NCBI GenBank assembly: GCA_017979445.1
Contig: CM030715.1
Span: 8,114,187 to 8,178,186, forward strand
DNA: 64,000 nt
DNA from: Akebia trifoliata
Lineage: Eukaryota > Streptophyta > Magnoliopsida > Ranunculales > Lardizabalaceae
Direction of reading: 5' to 3'
Position numbers and translations under genes: made by a program. Below the pieces are notes generated by a model. It searched no databases and was not told the origin of the DNA. It saw nothing but the letters and a program-made list of their open reading frames with translations. Below are positions 44,508-57,790 of the stretch, piece after piece. The first letter of the stretch is position 1. Each line of letters opens with the position of its first letter.

Positions 44508-45133
44508 AAGGTGTCAATGGGCACCCATGTAACCGAAATTGAAAATCCTGATTTTGGTTGCCTTTTTATTAGAACCGATTAGAGTCGGGTTTAAAATGGA
44601 ACCAAACCGATAGGAATCGGAACCGTTAGGTTCTATCCAATGGGTACCCAAAACCGATTTGTGTTGTCTTTTCTTTTTATATTATATATGATTTAAGGTA
44701 TTCTTTTATTTCAAAATTAATGTATGTTTTATAATTTTCTTTAATTTTTCATAAAAATTATCAATTGGAGCTTAAAATGAGCTTATCTCTTATACAAATT
44801 TATTCTTTTAAATAAGATAAAATTTTATTTTGGCAAAAAATCATTAACTTATATCTTTAGTATAACAAATTATAACTAAGTTAATAATTTTGTGGATGAT
44901 ATGCTAGTTTTTTTAAGGAATTTTTTTTATAGTAATTTGAAATACTTTTTTCTCATTTGAATCTTGAGAATCATTATCGATGGGTGCCTGTGATTTTTGG
45001 TGGTTTCAGTTCTAGTTACATTTATTTTGGAATTAAATCCGGAACTTACAAGAACCAGAACCGAGATAAATGAAATGGTTATGGTTTTAAGTTCTTTAGA
45101 AACTGAAGCAGAATTGACCCATTGACCTCTCAA
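44508..45133. mobile_element. Small non-autonomous DNA transposon, copy B
   Basis: Same element and same TCTAAAGTC duplication (44499-44507 and 45134-45142) as in copy A. It differs by a 3-bp indel (GTTAGGTTCTATCC versus GTTAGGTATCC) and a few substitutions. Confidence 0.75.
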
Positions 45134-46428
45134 TCTAAAGTCTATTTTTTGCCCAAGCAGGGTTGGCAAAATTTTTGTGAGACTTTAGACAATAGGTATT
45201 ACTAAAGTCATGGTGTAATACTTAAAAGTTGGGTGCCAATAGTAGTTATATAAATAATAATAAAAACCAAAATCTCACATTCCTATTTTCGTCTCTCCAA
45301 CGTATCTAACCCTAACTCACCTCTCTTCTTTCTAACTCTGAACCCTCTCTACGCTCAAACCCTAAAATGTCTCTCCTCTCTTCTCGACCCAACCATCTAT
45401 TTGTGCTCAAACCAAAAGTCCATATCTCTCATCTTCTCTCTTCACTTCTTGATTCAACCATCTCTTTTTGCACTGTATGCTAAAACCCTAAAATATCTCT
45501 CGTATTTCCTCTACCCTTGATCGAACCATCTCCCCGTGCTTGATCAAACTACCAAATCTCTTCTCCATTTTTGATCGCCATCTTCTTACTCAATAAGGGA
45601 TCTCTCAAATCTATTCTTCGTTCATGAAACCAAGAATACGAAAATAATTAGAGCTTGGTCGATAGTAATCCTCGAAAGTTGGATTTGACTTCTACAATTT
45701 TGTTTGGTTCAGATCTGAAGAAGAAAAGTGTATTACCTTTTAAGGAGCTTGGATTTGACTCGAATTGGATAGCCTTCATCAAAGATATTTTCAAAATTTT
45801 CAATTAAAAACGAGGTTAGAGCTCACCTCTCCCTTTTTCTTTCATTTTTTTATCTTAGCTTTCAATGGACTGAGACGAAACATGAATCCAAATATATTCT
45901 TATATTTTTGTGATGGATTAGGCTTGTGTGACTTTGTTTTCTTTGATCTTGACGTGCTTCATTATTTTTTTGGGAAATTCATGTTTGATCTTAAACTAGG
46001 TTTCTTGATTTGAAGGTTTCGAATATCTTTTTATGTATCTTAGATTAATTTTTCTTTTATCGGAGAAATTTGAGAAGAGATGATAAACTAGGGTTTTAAA
46101 TAAGCCTATTAATTTGAGAAAAAATGGGTTCTGATACGTTTGACTTTAGGGAGCTTTATTTGTAGAATACTGAAGTTGTATGATCAATAGGTTTTGGATG
46201 TTATGGGATTCGTCTTGTAAATTTTCTTCACAAAGAACTGTATTAAAAAATTAATTCGGGAAAATTGGTTCTAATTTACAACATTAACCTAAAAAGTTGT
46301 GTTTTTTTCTCCCTCTCTGTTATCCTTGGAATTAGCAACAAATAGTTTGTTCGGAGAAGGGCTCAATCTCCAAATATAGAGATTTAAAGCTACCTGAAAA
46401 ATAAATAAAATAAATAATTGCTAAAAAA

Positions 46429-47813
46429 AGAAGATTACATTGCTAAAAAGAAATCGAAAATAAATAAATAAAATAGATAAAAAGAAAATATACTTATACG
46501 ATCGCAACAATTTGTTCCCTCAGAACTGGTAAAATGGTTCTTAGTAAGATACTCCTCACTTCGTTTCTGTCACTGGATTCGTTTCGAATTTCAAAGATGA
46601 AGTACCTCCTTCTTAGATCTGAGTGTTTTCTAAATTTATTCATAGATTTTTGGGTGTTTTGTGGAGAGTCTCTAGGAGTTTGTGAACAAAAACTAGGGTT
46701 TGAATCATAGGTATGGGGTTAGGGCTTCAAAATCAGGGTTTTGGGAAGGTTAGAAAGGCTTTTTGACCTACTTTTTCTAGGATTTTCTTTGACCTACGAA
46801 ATTAGGTTATGGAAGCTCCTATTTATAGATTTTTTTTATGGAATTAGGGTTTGAGTAAGTCTCCTTTTAGATAAGGTGAATTAGGGTTTTGACTTAAGTC
46901 TTATTTGATTGACTAGGTTTTTTTATATTAAGATTTTGACTTAGGTCAAATGAGATTGACTTGGTCTTTTAAATTAGATTTTTATTCTTACATACAATAG
47001 AATATATTTTTGAATTTTGTGGTGAATCCCCGTTAATTATATTTTAATTATTTGAACCCCCAGATGGAAAGATCTTTTAATAAATATCAATAGGGCTCTA
47101 CTTAAATATGTGGGCAACCATCAACAATTTTGCCTGAGGGCTTGATTGATTAATTTTCTTTGTTTAGATTTTTAAATTAATTTTATTAAGATTTCTCTTT
47201 ATGTTAAATAATATTTTATTTATTAATTTCAAAATTTAAAATTTTAAAATTGAAAATTTACCGTTTTGTCCCTAAAGAGAACTTTTGCATTTCAAATTAT
47301 TTTTTGATGTTCTGGGATGTTTTGAAATTATTTTTTCATAAAGAATTCAATGGGATTATGGGTTTGTGTTATTTATAAATTTTTTATGTGAAATGATCGT
47401 GGACCCTATGAAGGGCATTTTCGTAATTTTGTCAAATTTTGTGAAAATTAGCGAAATGATTTATTTGATTTTAATTTATTATTTTATGGGTTTGAAAAGA
47501 TTTTCCTAAGCGTAATGTGGGCTTTAAGGATGTTTTGATGTTAGGGGTATTTTGATAATTTGATAATTTTTTTAGTATTTTTATCGTAAAGCTTCTTTTT
47601 GTTTACAAAATTATGTTTTCTACATTTTTGAGGTTATATTTTTCTAGCGTAGTGTAGTTTCTATAATTTTGTTAGTTTGAGATACCTTATTCGAATTTTT
47701 GAAACATATCTAGTAACAAATAAAACATTACGATAATCATCCATCATTAGGAACCGTCGCGATCGAGTTGACGAGTTGATTAATCAGGTGAGTGCAAAAA
47801 TGGGGTGTTTACA
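46429..47813 (-). mobile_element. 3' LTR of minus-strand Tat element, copy B, truncated
   Basis: Same truncated LTR as 31248-32630. On the minus strand it begins TGTAAACACCCC at 47813, after the polypurine tract. Confidence 0.85.
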
Positions 47814-50800
47814 GATGCCCCTCTTTGGTAGAGGGTTGAAGCAAACTAGAAAGGAAATCTATTTTGGTAGATAGTACGATATCCGAATGCCAAAGCTAGT
47901 GACAGCTCATTTTGCAGCCTAATTTATCAATTCGTCAAGGCGTTCGGATCCTTGAAGGTAATACTCTCCCAAACTAAAAGTTTGTTAGGTCCTTGAGCAT
48001 GAACTATGACTGACAGCGTCAAATCTTTGAATTTTAGAAATTTCTCCCTAACTAAAAATGTGCAAGTGTGTGTACTTGAAATCTGAGATAAATCTCAAAG
48101 GGTTTGAGCAAAATCTGAGCAAAAACTATGTAAAATCTGAGCATAAACTGAGCATAATCTGAGGATAAAACTGAGCATAATTCCAAGAAAACCCTCGGCG
48201 GTACCTGAGCATAATTCCAAGAAAACCTCGGTGGTATCTGAGAATAATTCTAAGAAAACCCTTGACGATATCTTAGCATAATTCCGAGAAAACCCTCGGT
48301 GGCATTTGAGCATAAAGTAAATATAGGAAAGAATGGATGAATTTGATAAATCTGAGAAAGAATTAATGGATCTGGAAAAGAAATAATGCTCTATCTCCCA
48401 TTCTATGCAAAAGGGTATCGAATTAATCTTTGGGCAAAATCAAATATGAGATAAAAAATGTTTCTGTTTGAATCTCAAGGTTTTTCAAAAACTTTATGAA
48501 ATTTGTAACTTCTTTGTACCTTAGGGGTTTTTAAAAAAAAATTACTATCAAGAGGGTAACTTTAAATTTGGGGTTCCCATTATCCTTTATGATTAACATT
48601 GATCAAGTTTGAGAACAAAATACACCTAGTTTGACAAAAACATTGTATTGAACATATTTTGTAAAAAAATGCCCCTAGTATATGGGGGAAACTACATATC
48701 AAAGAAGAAAGAAAGTGCCCCTTGTATGAAGGTTTGAAACATTTGATTACCACAAGCGCAATAAAGATTCAACTTTTAATTTTGATTGAAGATTTTGAGT
48801 TAGGCTTAAAAGAGCAAAATATTTCCTTTTGAGATTCATCATGGAATTCACCTTTCTCTCCCTTCGTTCACTTAAAGAAGCAAAAAAATTTAGATCAATC
48901 GTAGACAAGATACTTGTGGCTTCTGAGACTTTGTCTGGTTTAAGTTAAGTGTTGAACTTGATTATTCGGACTTCAGATGTTTCGGTTCGAACTGCCTTTT
49001 AACTTTTTAACTCTATGAAGATTTTCTTCTATTTTTCTTTATTACTATAACTTTTGCCTAGATTTTCCTTTCAGGTTTTCAAACTAGGGAGCATGCTCTA
49101 GCTTTTGCCTAGATTGACTTTTCAGGTTTTCAATCTTGCGAGCTTTCTTTTATATTTTCTTTGCTCTGATTGTTGTCAAAGTCGTCCTTTCAGATTTTCA
49201 ATTTTGTGAGATTGTCTTAATTTTTGTCAAAGTCGTCCTTTTCAGGTTTTTAACCTAGCAGGCTTTTTAATTCTTATTTTTTTTTCTTTTTTTCCCTTTT
49301 GAATTTCTGGAGTTACTGTCTGATCATGATTTACTACCTTCCTTGACTTTTTCACATGGTACTTAGGAGGACTTTCATGGGTAAGCTTAGGATTGGGTAT
49401 AAAAAAAAGGGAATTTTGAGGCTCAAATACCCGAATGCCCCTTGTGTGGCATTTTCTCTTTTTCCTTGAATTTTGTTCCCTATTTGACAATATTTTTTTA
49501 TTATTTATTATTATTAATTTTATTTTGATGTGGTCGGGCCTGAAGTAACTTCTCAGGTTTCCTACGTACCCTAGACTTTTGGGATCAAACCAAAATGTAG
49601 TTTGGATTTTCCCTCCCTTAGGTTGGGTAATCGTGTTGAAAAAGAAAAATATTATTTTTTTCAAAAAGACTTCAAAGGACTGAGAAAGGAGATATTAAAC
49701 TAGGTAGTAGGAAAATTGATTCGATCGAATATGACCGTCTTAAATGTAGTACCACTTGATCTGGTCAAGGTTGGATGGTTCTAGTGGTTCAATTATATCA
49801 TGATCTTGAAGTATGACGACTTTTTCCGACAATATTTCCTTAATGATTGAACCTCTCCAATTGGATTTAGACTTCATCATATAGTCGAAGAAGAGTGCTC
49901 ACTTTTCTTTGAAGTCTGATGGTTAAATCCTTGACTTATAAGTGTGAACATTGACCTTCTTGTTAAACGTGTGAGTGACTCTTCTCTGAGTTGTTTTTCT
50001 TCAATCAAGTTTAATTCTTCGTACCGATGATAGACCCAGTCTATTTCTAATAATTGACTTTCCATCAAGACTTTGAGATACTGAATTTCCATTTCAACTA
50101 GGAAGACAACTTCCATATCATATACTAAAGAGTAGGGAATAGTTCTAATGGAAGACTATATTGAAGTACGATACGCCCAAAGTATGAATAACAGCTTCTC
50201 TGATTAATCCTGATACGATTGACATATTTTTACGATGATTATGTTGAGACTTTTATTGACTGCTTCAACCGCTCCATTAATCTGAGGACGATAGGGAAAT
50301 GATGCCAGATAAGGTAATAATCTCGACTTTGAAGTGTGACCCGTTATCAGAAACTAATTCCAAAAATACTCTGTATCGACTTATGGCATTTGCTTTGATG
50401 AACTTTGCAACTTGAGATGCAGTAAGAACAACATTGACATGTTTTGTAATATCTTTTTTGATCTCATTGGTATTTCCATTCCATCGAGTGAGTATCTATT
50501 CTATGTCAGATAACACCTAAGCTTACACCTAACATATCCTCATCAAATCACTCACACAGGTCTTTTGAAATTTCTGAGTAAATTCATTATCCCCTCGTGT
50601 TTCTCTAAGGATGGGATGATTTCTATCTGAATTTTTTTAGGAATTATTTTTTGTTCCGAGGTCAATGACCTTTTGCTTTCTCGATTAACGGTTGAACCCA
50701 ACCATTATCTTCTTGTTCATAAAAGAAATCTATCATTGAAGTTAGATTATTAGTTAATTCGTTAATGCGCTCGAGGTATTCAAAAATTTCCTTTATCCAA

Positions 50801-53800
50801 TCAAATTCAGATGAGGCGACAGAAACTTCTATAGACTTGACAAACTAGCTTGACTCAATAGAAAAAAAGTAGACTCGATCTAAAGAAAACATGACATTGA
50901 AAAATTGGACTCGAGCTAACCCAAAAAACTCAAGACAAGTACTCACAACAGGCTTGACTAGGACTGAGACATTGCTTACAACCAACGGGACTAAGGTACT
51001 GTGATCTTCAGGGAACAACTATGTAATTTTGAGAGATTTTGGGATCATTTCTGATGATTCATTTGGTGTTGACATTTGTTCTAATTGACCGGACTAGTGA
51101 CCTTAACAAAATGGTGAACGATTGAGCTTAAGTGCAATGATAACCTAGTAACCCTATTGAAGGTGAATTTAATCAATTTCAGTGTTACCCCCTTGATAAC
51201 ATTTTAAATGAACCCTAAGAATTTATTGAATTCTTTGCACCAATCTATTAAACAATTCATCCATTTAATGGTTATCCATAAGGAAAATAATTTTATTTCA
51301 CTCTTAAAAATTATTGAAAAATAATATTTTTATTATATAAAAATTTTCACAAATCTGATTAATTTTTGCAATCATTTTCTTTTTAGAAAAATATATTTTG
51401 GTAATTTTTCAAGGTCTATGAAAAAATAGATTTTTTGTAAAAAACATATTTCAAAAATTTTCATGCAAAAAATAGATCTTTTGTAAATTATTTTTCCTTC
51501 ATTTTCTTTTCTTTTAAAAAATATTTTTTCTGAAAAATATTTTTCTTCTCTTAAAATGGGTTGAAACTCGAATTAGTAAAGAATTTGAATTCCATTTTGA
51601 TTTAAATGGTCCGACCCACCATGATCATTGGATCAAGACGGACTGGGTCATTATGAACCATTGTCAAGTTAAAATGGATTCTTTATTGGGTTGGTGTACC
51701 TGTGATACAGTAATTTCGAATCAGGTTAAACAAAAAAAAATTTGTCCTTAAAAACAAAATCGTACATTCCTGATCTCATCATTTGTAAGGTCTATTTTTA
51801 AAAAGCAACCCGAGAACACCCACGCTAAATTTGAGTTGTGACCTATAGGGAGGTTTCTAGACTCTAGGTTTACTATATGCAATGCAATTTATCTGGTCAC
51901 CTTTGTTCAAATGCGCCTATATACCTTTCGATACGTGGTGACTTGGTTTGATATACCGTATAGGTGATAATCTAAGTCTCCAACTTAAATCTCTGAAGTC
52001 AGAAAGCAGCCAGTTTAATCCCTAGTTGAGAGATAACACACAATGCTTAGCAAGGACCCATTTAAATACCTCTCGTCTAGAATAGACGTTGTCTATCTCC
52101 CTCGTATAGTAGGGTACAGCGGGACAGGATTTCGCTTAGGCACTGATTTTAACCAAGAAGTGCAGTTGGTGAACTTAGATTAATTTTGATATACCGTATA
52201 GGTACGAGTCTCTAGTTGACGATCGGGACATGACTTTGCGACTTACAATAGGACAAATGCTCAGGTCGCCCTAGCATGGGTGCATCGATATACCTTTCAG
52301 TGTCACCTGATCAAATGGTACTGATGCCCCAGTTTTATATACAATAAATGTATGTGACTAGAGTTGTGGTTTTCATATATGACGTCGCATCTCATGAGGA
52401 GACCAGGCCATACACTAGTGCCACGTTGGTTAAAAGGGACATACAAGCGTGCAATGCCATAAAATAAACGTGCTAGTGGTTTGCGCCAAGTAGGGTGGGG
52501 TATGCCCGGGGCATTTTTTTCAAATAAATGGGCCCGTGAGCCATATTAAACCACAAAATATGGATATCTCATAAATATTGATTAGAAAACATAAAATCCA
52601 TATTATCAAAAATTAAAATCAAGGCATGCACATAAAAAATGTATATCAATTAAGATCATAGCATGTCAGATAGGCGATCAATCAGTATAACACAAGGAAT
52701 AATCAATCAGATCCAATATTGAAACAGACACAAAATTTTTTGTTTTTTATTTTTTATTTTTTGTCAAATCAAAAATCATTTTAGGTGACCCTAAACAAAT
52801 CGAGATTCTCAAAGAATATTGAATTGAGGATAGGATAGTAATTGGTAATTGTCGAGATAAGGAGTAATGAACACATTTTCTTTTTTTTGAAAAACATGCA
52901 TGAAAAATCTTTTGAAAACAGAGGCTAACGTGACCAACTCATAAGGTTTCAAATTTTACTAATGGTCATTAGGTCAACATGGTTCGTTACATACATGATC
53001 CAACATCATAACATTTTCACTTGATGAGAAAAGATTGGATCCGATAATAAAATTCAATTTTTTTTTTTCTAGTTTAGATCCAAGATTTTGAAAATAAGTG
53101 GCAATGAAATCTCAAATTTAAAATCAAAATTCAAGATGAAAATTAACTTTAAAAATTTTCTTGGAAATTTTCTTTTAAAAGTTCTTGGAATTTTGTCCGC
53201 CACAAACACGTGGCATTGGATCAATTTTTTGGGTGCCACGTGGCGGTAATGACTCTTAGCAAGAAAGAACCTTACTAAGCTAGTAAGACTAGTCCATTCC
53301 TTTTTTTAGTTAAAAAAAATAATAAAACAAAGTCTTTTATGTTGCTGCCACGTGCTTATTCTTTTTTTGTTTCGCTGCCTAACACAGCTCTTTTGTTGCT
53401 GTCAAACAACCCAACATGCTGCCAACAACACACACTTAACATTTTTTTTTGTTTAAATAAAGAAAAAGAAAAACAACACACACAATTATGTAACTCAGCA
53501 AACTCGACTTGACCGAGTTTGACTCGGACCCGGATCGAGGTTTCCCATTTTCTTTCTTTGTATGATGCTGCCAACGCACAATTTTCTCACACATCCACAC
53601 CTCTCTCCCTCTCTCTTTGAAGAATCATTTTGATGGATTTGGATCATTCGAAAGAAAATGAAATGAAGATCCTTTTTAAGAATTTTGGCAACCTAAATAT
53701 TGACTGGGTCAACTAAAGAACAAGAATGGAAGAAAACCCAGTTGCAGAGATGCAACAAAAACCCCAATCAAATCTGAGTTCTACCTGAATCAAGTTCTTG

Positions 53801-54983
53801 TTTTTCTTTTTCTCTTTTTTTTTGTTTTTTTGGGAAACCCATCATAAAGATCCAAAACTGTAAAGCACCCTAAAAATCACAAATTTATTAATTCTATCAA
53901 TCCGAATTTTAGAAAACATCAAGCATTTCATTTACTCGCCTAATAGCAACTGCAATCTTACTGGATCACAGAAAATTTAATGGAGATGCTAATCAAACAT
54001 TAAAGAAACTGAATTACAGAAAAAAAAAATTTCAATAGATAAAAGACACAAAAATATATGAAAATTTTAAAGCTTGTTGATTGATCAATCAAGTTGATCA
54101 ATCTCGATCCATTGATTGAAGAAGAAGAAGAAGAGAACAAAGAGATTACTGGAAAGAATAGTTCGTTTGCCAACGTTGGGGAACCCCACAATAAAGATCC
54201 CAGGCCTGTTCTCCAGATTCACACCATCGAGTTGCAGAGCCATTTCTTTTCCCATGGACACTTTGTATTTGGGAATTTCAAACTCTAGATCCTTGTATTT
54301 TCTAATTCGTATCAATTTCTTTAGCGTTAAGAGAGAGAGAGAGAGATGAAGGAGGAAGGAGAGAGAGTCGTCTATTTGCTACCACATTTCTTTGCACATA
54401 TGGAGAAGATGATAGAAATAGAAAAAAAAAAACGTTTTCACTATTGGCACACCACGCAAAAAAAAAAATTCAATTTTTTGTTTTTTTTGTTTTTCTTGGA
54501 ATCCTATTCTCATCACGAACAATATTAAAAAAGGAAATTTTTTTATTTCTTACCACATCACTCACAAATAATTTATTTGATAAGAAAATGAAAAATAAAA
54601 AATTATTATTATTATTATTATTTTTTACTACCAATGGACATACTTCCAAAAAAAAAAATATTGCCAAAGGGCAGATCGACCATGCCCAATAAAAAATTTC
54701 ACGATTCAACGATCATCATTCCATCTTTAATTAACTTCTTGAAATCTTGCATTATTTAGGGTCATTCCAAATGACCTTTGATTGAACCATAGAAAATAAC
54801 ATGCCAAAACAAAATATTCAAAGTCCAAACAAATGATCAATAATTAAAGCAAAACAACAATAAAATAAAAATAAATCGATAAAGAAATAATTAAAAATTA
54901 AAAATTAAAAAATAAACTAAAAGAAAACTAGGTCGTTTTGGCAATATTCTCATACTTGGAATTTTTAAGTTTGATCCTCAAAA
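47814..54983 (-). mobile_element. Internal region of minus-strand Tat element, copy B
   Basis: It matches 32631-38968, with the four-unit 34-bp minisatellite at 48174-48310, the conserved 3' block at about 49510-49640 and integrase remnants at 49877-50484 (VSDNGSHFKVEIIT; MEVVFLVEMEIQYLKVLMES). The complete element runs from the 3' LTR at 46429 to the outer end of the 5' LTR at 56624. It additionally holds the 834-bp insertion at 53856-54689. Confidence 0.85.
53856..54689. other. 834-bp insertion present only in copy B, with a P-loop-like gene scrap
   Basis: Copy A reads AAAGATCCAA|TAAAAAATTT without it (38661-38680). In copy B the same left flank is followed by AACTGTAAAGCACC... and the insertion ends ...GACCATGCCCAA before TAAAAAATTT. 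CCAA at both borders could be a 4-bp target duplication. On the minus strand, after a (CT)n tract (about 54331-54344), a reading MGKEMALQLDGVNLENRPGI continues into GFPNVGKRTI. This resembles the P-loop of YchF/Obg-type GTPases (G-x-PNVGKST), but with Arg replacing the Ser after GK. The reading then stops. No terminal inverted repeat or poly-A tail was seen, so the mechanism is open. Confidence 0.6.
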
Positions 54984-55001
54984 TCCCCAGTAGAGTCGCC
55001 A
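54984..55001 (-). other. Primer-binding site TGGCGACTCTACTGGGGA, copy B
   Basis: Identical to the copy A site and placed one base inside the 5' LTR. Confidence 0.8.
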
Positions 55002-55002
55002 C

Positions 55003-56624
55003 TAAAAGTGCCCTCGATCCGCGAAGTGTGCAAATTTGCTTTTGATTTTTAAGGTTTGAGAGTCACCACCTAGTTATTACGGTCTAAGAACCAAATATTG
55101 ACTCTAGATTGATTAAAAAATTAGTCTACAAAAAGAAATTAAGTCCGGGGATCACGTTACAGGGTTGGAAGGTGTTAGGCACTAACCCCGCCCGACAAAC
55201 GTCGGTCTCTACTATTTTTCAAGAAGATTACATTGCTAAAAAAAACCTAAAATAAATAATAAAATAAATAAAAAAGATAAAAAAGAAATATATTTATACG
55301 ATCGTAACAATTTATTCCCTCAGAACTAGTAGAATGGTTCTTCGTAAGAAACTCCTCGTTTCATTTCTGTCAATAGATCCGCTTCAGATATCTAAGATGA
55401 AGTACCTTCTTCTTAGATCTGAATGTTTTCTAAACTTATTGATGGATTTCTAGGTATTTTGTGGAGAGTTTCTAGGATTTTGTGAACAAAAACTAGGATA
55501 TGGATGATAGGTAAGGGGTTAGGACTTCAAAATCAGGGTTTTGGAAGGCTAGGAAGGATTTTTGACCTACTTTTTCTAGGATTTTTTTTACCTGCAAAAT
55601 TAGGTTGTGGAGGCTCTTATTTATAATTTTTTTTTTGTGGAATTAGAGTTTGACTAGGTCTCCTTTTAGATTAGGTGAATTAGGATTTTGACTTAAGTCT
55701 TATTTGATTGACTAGGTCTTTTTAGATTAGGATTTTAATTAAGGTTTTGACTTAGGTCAAATGAAATTGACTTGGTCTTTTAAATTAGGTTTTTATTCTT
55801 ACGTACAATGAAAGAATATATTTTGAATTTTGTGGAGAACCCCCCTTAATTATATTTTAATTATTTGGACCCCCAAATAGAAGGGTCTTTTAATAAATAT
55901 CAAGGGGTTCCACTTAAATAAGTGGACAACCATCAACAATTTTACTTGAGGGCTTGATTGATTAATTTTCTTGGTTTAGATTTTTAAATTAATTTTATTA
56001 AAGTTTCTCTTTACGTTAATTAATGTTTTATTTATTAATTTCAAATTTTAAAATTTTAAAATTGAAAAATTACCATTTTACCCCTGAAAGAACTTTTGCA
56101 TTTCAAATCATTTTTCGATGTTCTAGGATGTTTTAGAATCTATTTTTCGTAAGGAATCTAATAGGATTATGGATTTGTGTTATTTATGGATTTTTTATGT
56201 GAAATAATCATGGACCCTATGAAGAGCATTTTCATAATTTTGTCGAATTTGGTGAAAATTGACGAAATGGTTTATTTGATTTTAATTTATTATTTTATGG
56301 GTTCTAAAGGATATTCCTAAGTATAATGTGGGCTCTAAGGATGTTTTGATGTTAGGGGTATTTTGGTAATTTGATCATTTTTTTATTATTTTTATTGTAA
56401 AACTTCTTTTTGTCTATAAAATGATGATTTCTACATTTTTGAGGTTATATTTTCCTAGCCTAGCATGATTTCTATAGTTTTGTTAGTTTGAGATACCTTA
56501 TCCGAATTTCTAAAACATATCTAGTAACAAATAAAGCATTGGAATAATCATCCATCATTGGGAACCGTCGCAATTGGGTTGACGAGTTGATTAATCAGGT
56601 GAGTGCAAAAATGAGGTGTCTACA
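55003..56624 (-). mobile_element. Complete 5' LTR of the minus-strand Tat element, 1622 bp
   Basis: On the minus strand it starts TGTAGACACCTCATTTTTGC at 56624 and ends ...GGGCACTTTTA at 55003. A TATA box (TATAAATA) is at 55625-55618. The flank outside the element starts CTACC. The partner target duplication cannot be checked because the other LTR is truncated. The two LTRs of this element have many differences, so the insertion is not recent. Confidence 0.88.
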
Positions 56625-56659
56625 CTACCAAAGGCCTATTATCTCTTTTGTTGTTTGGT

Positions 56660-56935
56660 AAATACTTTCAATATCTTCATCCACATTTTGTTAAGTATTT
56701 TTTTTTAAGTAGGTTGTTACTAATTTGTTTGTATTCCCTATTGATAAGGGACATGTTGTTTTAGTTTGATCTATTCTTTAGTCATAGACCATGTTTCTAG
56801 GATTGTTAAACGTGGGGTTACTTTCAGTTCTATTTTGAGTTATCTTTGTAAGGCTATATATAAGCCAGTAAGTTATTTATTCAACCAATAAGATATTCTC
56901 CCATTACGTTCTTTTCAATACACAAATTTCTTAAC
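56660..56935 (+). mobile_element. Ty1/copia 5' LTR (start approximate)
   Basis: The end is defined by ...CACAAATTTCTTAACA followed by TT and the primer-binding site. A TATA box TATATATAAG lies at 56855-56864, about 80 bp before the LTR end. The start is a guess at TGTTGTTTGGTAAATAC; the LTR could also begin at the edge of the Tat LTR (56625). A length of about 280 bp is normal for copia. Confidence 0.65.
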
Positions 56936-56937
56936 AT

Positions 56938-56950
56938 TTGGTATCAGAGC
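56938..56950 (+). other. Copia primer-binding site TGGTATCAGAGCC
   Basis: TGGTATCAGAGC is the standard initiator-tRNA-Met primer-binding site of plant copia elements. Confidence 0.9.
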
Positions 56951-57012
56951 CACATCACTAGGCCTAATCAAAACTTGAGAAGCAGCAGTATTTTAATCAT
57001 GTAGCAGTAAGG

Positions 57013-57790
57013 ATGGAAACTGAAAGTAACTTTATGCAACCAGCAATTCCAAAGCTTGATGGACACTATGATCACTAAGTGTATGCTCATGGAGAATTTT
57101 CTACACTCGAAGGAATATTAGAGCTTGATAGAACAAGGGATCCCTACAACAGAAGCAGGGGCAGAACTCACTGAAAGACAAAAGAAGGTGATTGAAGATG
57201 CAAAACTGAAGGATTTGAAGGCTAAAAATTATCTCTTCCAAACCATTGATCGATTGGTCTTGGAGACCATTCTGAACAAGGATACAACAAAGAGCATTTG
57301 GGACTCTTTGAAGAAAAAATACCAGGGGACGGCATGGGTGCAGTGTGCACAACGACAAATTCTTCAAAAGGAATTTGAGGTGCTCAACATGAAGGTAAGG
57401 GAATCTGTGACTGAATACTTTGCTCGAACCCCTTCTTATAGCCAACAAAATGATGGTTCATGGTGAGAAGATAGAGGATGTTGTAGTTATTAGAAAGATT
57501 CTGAGATCTATGACTCTTAAATTTGACTATGTTGTGTGTTCTATTGAGGAGTCTAATGATCTAGACACCTTATCCATTGATGTGTGCTATAAAGCAGTCT
57601 TCTAGTGCATGAACAACGCATGAATGGCCATTTTGTGGAAGAACAAACATTAAAAGTTACTTATGAAGATCAATCAAGAGGTTGAGGTCGTGGTGGATTT
57701 AGAGGTTGAGGTAAAGGTAGACAAAGTTTTGACAAATCAACCATTGAGTGCTACAATTGTCATAAGCTTGGACATTTTCAATATGAATAT
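57013..57790 (+). pseudogene. gag: Copia gag (UBN2-type) with zinc knuckle, frameshifted and truncated
   Basis: It begins METESNFMQPAIPKLDGHYDH, followed by TAA where Trp is expected (57076-57078). Restoring the reading needs several frame changes. Pieces recognised are EQGIPTTEAGAELTERQKKV, IEDAKLKDLKAKNYLFQTID, KSIWDSLKKKYQG, LQKEFEVLNMKVRESVTEYF and MMVHGEKIEDVVVIRKILRS, all in the gag capsid-like UBN2 pattern. The zinc knuckle begins CYNCHKLGHFQYE. The sequence stops just before the fourth ligand because the Athila-like LTR begins there. Gag would form the cytoplasmic particle. An RGRGGFRG-type stretch before the knuckle is the usual RNA-binding tail. Confidence 0.88.

Larger units (their letters stand above)
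39651..55563 (+). repeat. Duplicated segment, copy B (right of gap), probable alternative haplotype
   Basis: Collinear with 24459-39550 throughout. Differences seen by eye are sparse SNPs, homopolymer and (TA)n length changes, a 6-bp indel in the LEUNIG-fragment intron, small indels of a few bases in the Tat region, and an 834-bp insertion at 53856-54689. The match begins exactly at the gap edge and runs to the position equal to the other gap edge, which is the geometry of two overlapping contigs. Confidence 0.93.

Noticed and set aside
53856..54689. Helitron as the origin of the 834-bp insertion (it lies between A and T)
   Set aside because: No TC start, CTRR end or 3' hairpin at either border in any allowed shift of the junction.
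56938..56950. tRNA gene suggested by GGTATCAGAGCC
   Set aside because: It is the copia primer-binding site, complementary to the end of initiator tRNA; no cloverleaf is present.
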